This document shows, piece after piece, positions 30,594 to 35,355 of a stretch of 35,355 nucleotides of DNA; positions within the stretch are counted from its first letter, which is position 1, and every line of letters begins with the position of its first letter. The DNA lies in NCBI GenBank assembly GCA_031258755.1, contig JAIRMK010000146.1, forward strand, positions 1 through 35,355, read 5' to 3'. Below the pieces are notes generated by a model. That model saw only the letters and a program-made list of their open reading frames with translations, ran no database searches and had not been told where the DNA came from. The DNA is from Prevotellaceae bacterium (GTDB lineage: Bacteria; Bacteroidota; Bacteroidia; Bacteroidales; UBA932). The translations under genes and the position numbers were made by a program.

Positions 30594-30625
30594 CAAATAT
30601 ACAAAAAAGAATTGAAATATACAAA
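30594..30625 (-). promoter_or_regulatory. Consensus promoter of the reverse-strand membrane gene
   Basis: Reading leftward, TTTG (30625-30622), a 20-nt spacer, TATATTTG (30601-30594): exact consensus for the Bacteroidetes main sigma factor. The gene start (30556) is 38 nt downstream. Confidence 0.75.
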
Positions 30626-30649
30626 TTTTTCAATAAAAAATTAAAAATT

Positions 30650-33600
30650 ATGGCAGAAGGTGTAATTGATTCTCTATTTGATAAACAGAAAGTAGGGGAA
30701 GAGGTAAAAAGTATCGAAGCGATGCTTATTGGGTTGTCCGATGAAATAAAAAAAACGCTAACAGAAATCGCGAGGGTTTATAAGGAGGAGTTAAAGACCA
30801 TTTCAGACTTTGACTTCAAGGGGTTGAAAGATGCCGTGAGCAAAATAAATTCCGAAACGCAGAAAATGACCACCCTGCAACAGCAACAGGAAACGCTGAA
30901 CAAACGGCTGACGGATGCCAGGAACGCAGAGGCGGTGGCCATCGAGAAAGTACGGCTTCAGTTGGCCGAACAGAACCGGGAAAACAAGATTGCGGCACAG
31001 CAACAAGTGGCCAACGAAAAGGTGGCAAATGGCTATATTTATGCACTCAAAAATCAAGCCAACTCCATCAAGGAACTAACCGAACAGAACAAAAAACTGC
31101 GTCAAATGCGCGACAGCATGGATACGGAAACTCAAACCGCAGAAATCCGGCAACTTAATGCTATGATTGATACCAATACGACAGTGATTAAACTGAATGA
31201 GGATGCGTATGTGAGGCAAAAGATGAACATCGGTAATTATCAAAAGACATTAGGCGGATTAAAACAGGAGCTGTTGGATATATCAGAAGACATGAAATTT
31301 GTGGCGGATAATGTCGGAAAACAAAGTAAGGAATATAAGGACTTGCAAGCCCAGGCCGATGCTGTTACCGCTAAAATAGATGATTTAAGAAACGAAATGC
31401 AGGCGGCAGCAAAGGACGTGGAGCCGATGCAAACGCAGTTAAAGAAGCTGAAACAGGAAGCACAGGAGCTGTATTTGGTCATAAAAGAAGGAACCGCCAC
31501 CGAAGAAATGAAAGCCCGCTTCCATGAAGTAACGGAAGAAGCCGCCGAATTACAGAAAAAAATACAGGGCGTTTCAGCACGTATTGACATGATGGCCTCC
31601 AATACGGCAGGGATACAGGCCGTCGTAGATGGAATAGGTGTTGTTAATGCGGGTTTTGAAGTGTACAAAGGTGTGCTGACGGAAGCGGGAATTGAAACAG
31701 AGGCATTAGATGCGGTTATGACTAAGTTAAGTGCCGCAATAGCAGTGGCCAACGGATTACAGACCCTGTCCAATGCCCTGAAACAAAAGAGCGCGTTAAT
31801 AACGATGCTTGAATCAGCAGCCACGTCTAAAAATATCATAGTACAAAAGGCGGCTATCATTACACAGAGAGCCTTAAACGCTGCACAAAAGGCCATGCCC
31901 ATCTTGGCTGTCATTGCTGGGTTGGCTTTACTTGTGGGTTGGTTGGTGAAGTTCGCCAAAAGTAGTAACGACACAGCGAAACGGCAGAAAGAATTTAACG
32001 AGGCGCTCGGTGAGACAACGAAGGCCACAGCCGAACATGCGTCTAAAATTCAAATATATATCAATACCATGAATAACGTAAACGCCACTGTTTATCAACA
32101 ACAGGAGGCATTTCAGGGGCTGAACAAGGAGCTTGCAAATACCGGGTTGCAGTTCGACACCATCGAGCAGCAAATGGAGTGGTTCCTGAAAAATGGAGAA
32201 GATTACAATAAAATGCTGGCACAACAGGCAAGTATGCAGGCTCATATTAATAATCATACTAAGGCGTCCGTGGCGTTGGAGGAATTAATGAATAAGCGTG
32301 GTAAACGCACGGGTAAGGAAATGAAACAGATTGAGGAGTTAAAGAAGACAATGGAAGCGGCAGCAGCAGGGATACAGTCATGGGGAGAATTATATTATTC
32401 CTCTTTGGAAAAGTTGGGAATAAAGACCAAAGAGCAAATCTCTATTGTTCAAAAAGTAGCTGATTTACGTATAGCAGCTATGAAAGACGGACAGACCAAA
32501 GAACTGGCCGCACTGAAAAACGCACAGGAAAAAGAAGAGAAAGAAGTTACCGGTACGGCTGAACAAATAGCCGAGCAAAAAAAGTTGATTGAGCAAAAAT
32601 ATGTGATTGAGCGGGAAAAAATCAATAAAAAATATAACGAGCAGACTATTACTCTTGAGCGGCAATTAGCCGGATTACGTATTGAGGCCATGAATGAAGG
32701 CTATCAAAAGGAATTTAAGACGTTGGTGGAAAACGAGAAAAAGGAAAAAGACACCATATTAAACAACGCACAATTAACAGCGAAACAAAAGGGGGAGTTA
32801 ATCAATAGTATAACAGATAAACATAACAAACTTCTTAGTGACCTCGAAAAGAAATATGCCAAAGAGCGCACACAGATTGAGATTGACACCCTTAACATGA
32901 TTGCGAAAGTGGCCGAAGTGGGGTCGGAAAGAAGATTAACCACCCAGGTGAGCGCACTGGAAAAGCAGCGGGAACTCGAAAAGAAAGAAGCGACAAAGAA
33001 AGGCGAAGAACTTGGAATGACGGAAGAAGAAATACAAAGAAATATTGCCGCCATTGATAAAAAATATGACAAAGAAAAACTTGACGCCTTTACCGAGTTC
33101 ATCAATGCCAAAGTAGCCAAAGCGCAGGAAGAAGTGGGGGAGCGCGCCCGGATAGCGCAGGAAGCCGCCGCCGCTGAAGAAGCCGTATTGCTGGAAAAAT
33201 ACAAATCCGGTGAAATCAAAGAGAAAGAATACAACAAGGGTATTGCCGACATCCGGCACAAGTACGCGGTGGATGCGTTCGATGATGAAATCGCCGCTAT
33301 CCAAAAGATATTGGACATGGAGGGCATCAGCGCCGAGCAGCGGAAAGAGATAGAAAAGAAACTGTACGACGCGAAAAAATCACTATCCGACGAAGAAACA
33401 AGCCACGAGATAGAGAACATCAAGAGGGTCGAAGAAAACAGAAAGAAGGCAGCAAAAATGGCGCAGGACGCCGCCAAGCAAGCTTTTGACATGGCGATGG
33501 ATTTTCTTACGCAGCAATCGGAGGCGAAGGTAGCGGAGTTGGATGCTGAATTGGAGCGCATTGATGAGTTGATGGAAAAGCAACTCGAAGAGCTGGACAA

Positions 33601-34273
33601 TGCCGTGATGAGCGACGAAACCCGCGCCGCCGAAGAAAAACGCATCCGTGCGCAGGCAAAGGCAGATAGCGATAAAATTGAAGCCGAAAAACGGAAGGAG
33701 CAACAAAAGCAGGCCATCTATCAAAAGACCTCATCAACAGTTCAGGCAATAATTAATACTGCGCAGGCTATTACGGCGGCGCTGACTATTCCGCCACCGG
33801 CCGGGCCGATACTGGCGGGCATCAATGCGGCGTTAGGTGCGGCACAAATCGCCATGATTGTCGCCCAGCCGGTGGCGAAGTATGCCAAAGGTATCTTTGG
33901 AGATGAGGAACACCCCGGCGGTTATGCTGTTGTCGGCGACGCCCGCAAGCGCGAGTATGTCCTCACGCCTTCCGGCAAACTCTACGAAACGCCGGCGGTG
34001 CCCACGCTGGTAGATATGGAAAAAGGGGCGCAGGTGTTCCCCGACTACCAGACCATGATGAAGTATTTCCGGCCTGAGGTGCCGCGATATACAACCAGTA
34101 CGACGGCGCCCGACTTGTCGGGAGGTATTGACCGGCTGGAACGTGCCATTAAGAACGTCAAGCCTGTGCAACAGGTGCAGATGAACCTCGACAACAACGG
34201 TATATGGCACGTGGCCAACGGCAAGTCCGGGCGCCGGCGACATATCAATTCATTTATTCACGGAAACGCATAA
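30650..34273 (+). CDS. Tail tape measure protein
   Basis: 1207 residues, by far the longest virion gene. Mostly coiled coil with long Gln/Lys/Glu helices, in at least two related repeats around residues 605-735 (phrases LRIAAMKDGQTKEL and LRIEAMNEGYQKEF). Hydrophobic segments lie at about 415-440 (MPILAVIAGLALLVGWLV) and 1035-1080 (AAQIAMIVAQ), the usual membrane-contacting parts of tape measure proteins. It fixes tail length and helps DNA pass the host membrane. By the rough rule of 1.5 Angstrom per residue, the tail would be about 170-180 nm. Confidence 0.9.
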   Translation: MAEGVIDSLFDKQKVGEEVKSIEAMLIGLSDEIKKTLTEIARVYKEELKTISDFDFKGLKDAVSKINSETQKMTTLQQQQETLNKRLTDARNAEAVAIEKVRLQLAEQNRENKIAAQQQVANEKVANGYIYALKNQANSIKELTEQNKKLRQMRDSMDTETQTAEIRQLNAMIDTNTTVIKLNEDAYVRQKMNIGNYQKTLGGLKQELLDISEDMKFVADNVGKQSKEYKDLQAQADAVTAKIDDLRNEMQAAAKDVEPMQTQLKKLKQEAQELYLVIKEGTATEEMKARFHEVTEEAAELQKKIQGVSARIDMMASNTAGIQAVVDGIGVVNAGFEVYKGVLTEAGIETEALDAVMTKLSAAIAVANGLQTLSNALKQKSALITMLESAATSKNIIVQKAAIITQRALNAAQKAMPILAVIAGLALLVGWLVKFAKSSNDTAKRQKEFNEALGETTKATAEHASKIQIYINTMNNVNATVYQQQEAFQGLNKELANTGLQFDTIEQQMEWFLKNGEDYNKMLAQQASMQAHINNHTKASVALEELMNKRGKRTGKEMKQIEELKKTMEAAAAGIQSWGELYYSSLEKLGIKTKEQISIVQKVADLRIAAMKDGQTKELAALKNAQEKEEKEVTGTAEQIAEQKKLIEQKYVIEREKINKKYNEQTITLERQLAGLRIEAMNEGYQKEFKTLVENEKKEKDTILNNAQLTAKQKGELINSITDKHNKLLSDLEKKYAKERTQIEIDTLNMIAKVAEVGSERRLTTQVSALEKQRELEKKEATKKGEELGMTEEEIQRNIAAIDKKYDKEKLDAFTEFINAKVAKAQEEVGERARIAQEAAAAEEAVLLEKYKSGEIKEKEYNKGIADIRHKYAVDAFDDEIAAIQKILDMEGISAEQRKEIEKKLYDAKKSLSDEETSHEIENIKRVEENRKKAAKMAQDAAKQAFDMAMDFLTQQSEAKVAELDAELERIDELMEKQLEELDNAVMSDETRAAEEKRIRAQAKADSDKIEAEKRKEQQKQAIYQKTSSTVQAIINTAQAITAALTIPPPAGPILAGINAALGAAQIAMIVAQPVAKYAKGIFGDEEHPGGYAVVGDARKREYVLTPSGKLYETPAVPTLVDMEKGAQVFPDYQTMMKYFRPEVPRYTTSTTAPDLSGGIDRLERAIKNVKPVQQVQMNLDNNGIWHVANGKSGRRRHINSFIHGNA

Positions 34274-34284
34274 AAGGAAAACAC

Positions 34285-35118
34285 ATGCAACCAGCACCAA
34301 TACGTATCATACTGAAAGCCGATGGCGAAGAATACATCTGTAAATACCTGCCCACCGGCTGGCGCGACCAGTCGGCCTCGTGGATATTCGACTACAAGGT
34401 ATTCGGTTATAATTTGAAATACAGTACGGAAAAGCTACGCTTCATCAAGGAAGACGCCGACTTCATCCGGCGACAGATTGACCTGTATGGCATCTCTGCC
34501 GAAATTGATTTCACCGTGCAGCACCGGCAGGAAGACTGGACGTATGCCGACAGCTTTACCGGACAAGTTGACATGTCCGACGGATACATCAATGACCGCG
34601 ACTTCGTGGAGGTGGCCGTAATTGAGGGCGGCCTCAAACGCGCCTACTCTCAGAACCAAAAGACAAACTACGAACTACCGTTGGATGATGCGGACGCAGT
34701 GGATATTGAGGTGCCGGAGGGGATACAGTTGTACGAGAGTGTAAAATATATTAAAGAAGGAACAGGTAATGTCAATGAAGAAAAGGTATATGAGAGGTTA
34801 GTTATTACTAATTCTTTTGTGGTTTCAAGGCATTTAATGTTTCAAAATCAATATTATGAGAGTCAGGTTTTATATCCTTTTCTTGTGGCCAAAGGAAAGG
34901 AAGCAGCTGACCCAGCATACACTTATCCCATGAAAATGTATTTGGATTTTACTATAAAAAAGACGTCAAATTTTACATATAACCCTGTAACTTTTATGAT
35001 AACTAAAGTGTTGCATGGTAATAGTGCAAATAATTATATAGCTGTAGCATATTATACAATAACTCCTGCTTATCTTAATAATGACAGGATTTTATTTTCT
35101 ATTGATTTTAATAAGTAA
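34285..35118 (+). CDS. Distal tail protein, probably chimeric or truncated
   Basis: 277 residues from ATG 34285. The first 150 residues (IRIILKADGEEYICKYLPTGWRDQ, FIKEDADFIRRQIDLYG, DFTVQHRQEDW) fit a tail protein encoded directly after the tape measure. From about base 34735 the DNA becomes strongly AT-rich while the frame stays open to 35118, with VERLVITNSF-like beta-rich peptide. This break suggests a swapped C-terminal part, perhaps a receptor-binding region, or recombination linked to the insertion sequence. I do not know the complete length of the family, so truncation is possible but not shown. Confidence 0.6.
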   Translation: MQPAPIRIILKADGEEYICKYLPTGWRDQSASWIFDYKVFGYNLKYSTEKLRFIKEDADFIRRQIDLYGISAEIDFTVQHRQEDWTYADSFTGQVDMSDGYINDRDFVEVAVIEGGLKRAYSQNQKTNYELPLDDADAVDIEVPEGIQLYESVKYIKEGTGNVNEEKVYERLVITNSFVVSRHLMFQNQYYESQVLYPFLVAKGKEAADPAYTYPMKMYLDFTIKKTSNFTYNPVTFMITKVLHGNSANNYIAVAYYTITPAYLNNDRILFSIDFNK

Positions 35119-35355
35119 ATGCTCATAATTAGTTTATATAAAATATTTCGACTATCTTTCCATTCTATTATAATAGACACAAATAGTAATGGGAAAGATA
35201 AAGAAATTGGAATTAATGGATACCCAACGTGTTGTGCTCGAGAGCGGCTTCCGCAATGGCACGAGCCACTGTTTTCGCATGCGGTGCCGCGCGGTTCTTC
35301 TCAAGGCCGACGGGCTGTCTTCGGCAAAGGCAGGGGAACAGACGGAAATGAGTTT
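35119..35355 (+). mobile_element. IS630-type insertion sequence (left end)
   Basis: A transposase gene begins inside this AT-rich stretch. The true left terminal repeat and target duplication cannot be placed because the right end lies outside the window. The 70 nt between the tail stop (35118) and the transposase ATG contain AT-rich sequence in which the inverted repeat must lie. Confidence 0.5.
35189..35355 (+). CDS. IS630-family transposase, N-terminal part
   Basis: The frame is open from ATG 35189 to the window end (55 codons). MGKIKKLELMDTQRVVLESG is followed by FRNGTSHCFRMRCRAVLLKADGLSS, typical of the helix-turn-helix start of Bacteroidetes IS630 transposases. The gene continues past the edge. 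Its GC-rich codons differ from the AT-rich tail DNA just before it. Confidence 0.75.
   Translation, partial: MGKIKKLELMDTQRVVLESGFRNGTSHCFRMRCRAVLLKADGLSSAKAGEQTEMS

Larger units (their letters stand above)
9470..35355. mobile_element. Prophage (left part), tailed phage with HK97-type head, integrated next to tRNA-Leu
   Basis: From the tRNA 3' end to the right edge the genes follow a temperate siphophage order: repressor and accessory genes leftward, then Rha, replication, terminase, portal, protease, capsid, connectors, tail tube, tape measure and distal tail. The left border is inferred from the tRNA; I see no integrase, no lysis genes and no right attachment copy here. Two direct repeats GGGTAATAA at 9518-9526 and 9530-9538 lie just inside the border and might be integrase arm sites or chance. 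An insertion sequence begins at the right edge. Confidence 0.85.

Noticed and set aside
32465-32900. Repeated peptides in the tape measure considered as a DNA tandem repeat
   Set aside because: Similarity is at protein level and diverged; it reads as coiled-coil periodicity, not a recent duplication.
31240-33717. Several long leftward open frames opposite the tape measure gene
   Set aside because: Peptides are Ser/Phe/Cys-rich, the usual mirror image of Lys/Glu/Ala coiled-coil codons; no promoter or domain supports them.

Overview
The window looks like the chromosome of a member of the Bacteroidales with an integrated tailed phage. Support for the lineage comes from Bacteroidetes-type promoters (TTTG, about 20 nt, then TAnnTTTG) in front of the tRNA, mqnA and several phage genes, and from Bacteroidetes-associated families (FISUMP, DUF4468, CarboxypepD_reg-like). 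The genus cannot be told from the sequence.

Region 1, host chromosome (1-9469). Two rightward genes come first: the 3' end of a DUF2156-type gene and a GNAT acetyltransferase. A secreted FISUMP protein follows. A compact leftward operon then runs mqnA, corA, nfeD, a CarboxypepD_reg-like surface protein and a RecD-like helicase. It starts from a consensus promoter only 6 nt from the mqnA start codon. A second leftward pair encodes an OmpR-type response regulator and a cysteine synthase. The region ends at tRNA-Leu(CAG), the likely phage attachment site.

Region 2, lysogeny and accessory module (about 9470-12731). Leftward genes encode a CI-like repressor, a nucleoside-deoxyribosyltransferase/TIR-like protein, a DUF4468 secreted protein and a coiled-coil protein. 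Small membrane-associated genes lie to the right. TACTGAA/TTCAGTA sites sit at both rightward promoters. The second promoter makes a short leader RNA with two interleaved helices (a pseudoknot or attenuator) ending in an intrinsic terminator.

Region 3, early and replication genes (12762-19468). These are Rha, a helix-turn-helix protein, several small proteins, a DnaD/O-like initiator with DNA-level iterons (candidate origin), a DnaB helicase interrupted by a 389-residue intein, and a DnaA-domain-IV-like protein. The module ends at a terminator.

Region 4, modification and virion genes (19543-35118). A promoter preceded by an 11-bp inverted repeat drives a ParB/Srx-like protein and a TET-associated-type glycosyltransferase, which suggests a base-modified phage genome. 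Then come terminase subunits, portal, HK97-type protease, capsid, connector, tail tube, tail chaperone candidate, tape measure and a distal tail protein. One small membrane protein is encoded on the opposite strand from its own consensus promoter, like a lysogen-expressed moron. The last tail gene changes base composition partway and is followed by the start of an IS630-type transposase, so the prophage may be defective or mosaic here. No integrase or lysis genes lie in the window.

The most unusual observation concerns the NDT/TIR-like protein. Its N-terminus carries a motif that aligns without gaps to the linker of the adjacent repressor. Its C-terminal 19 residues nearly match the C-terminus of the phage prohead protease. 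It could therefore be linked both to the lysogeny switch and to capsid assembly. This, the interleaved leader RNA and the frame-independent iterons are the leading candidates for undescribed biology.
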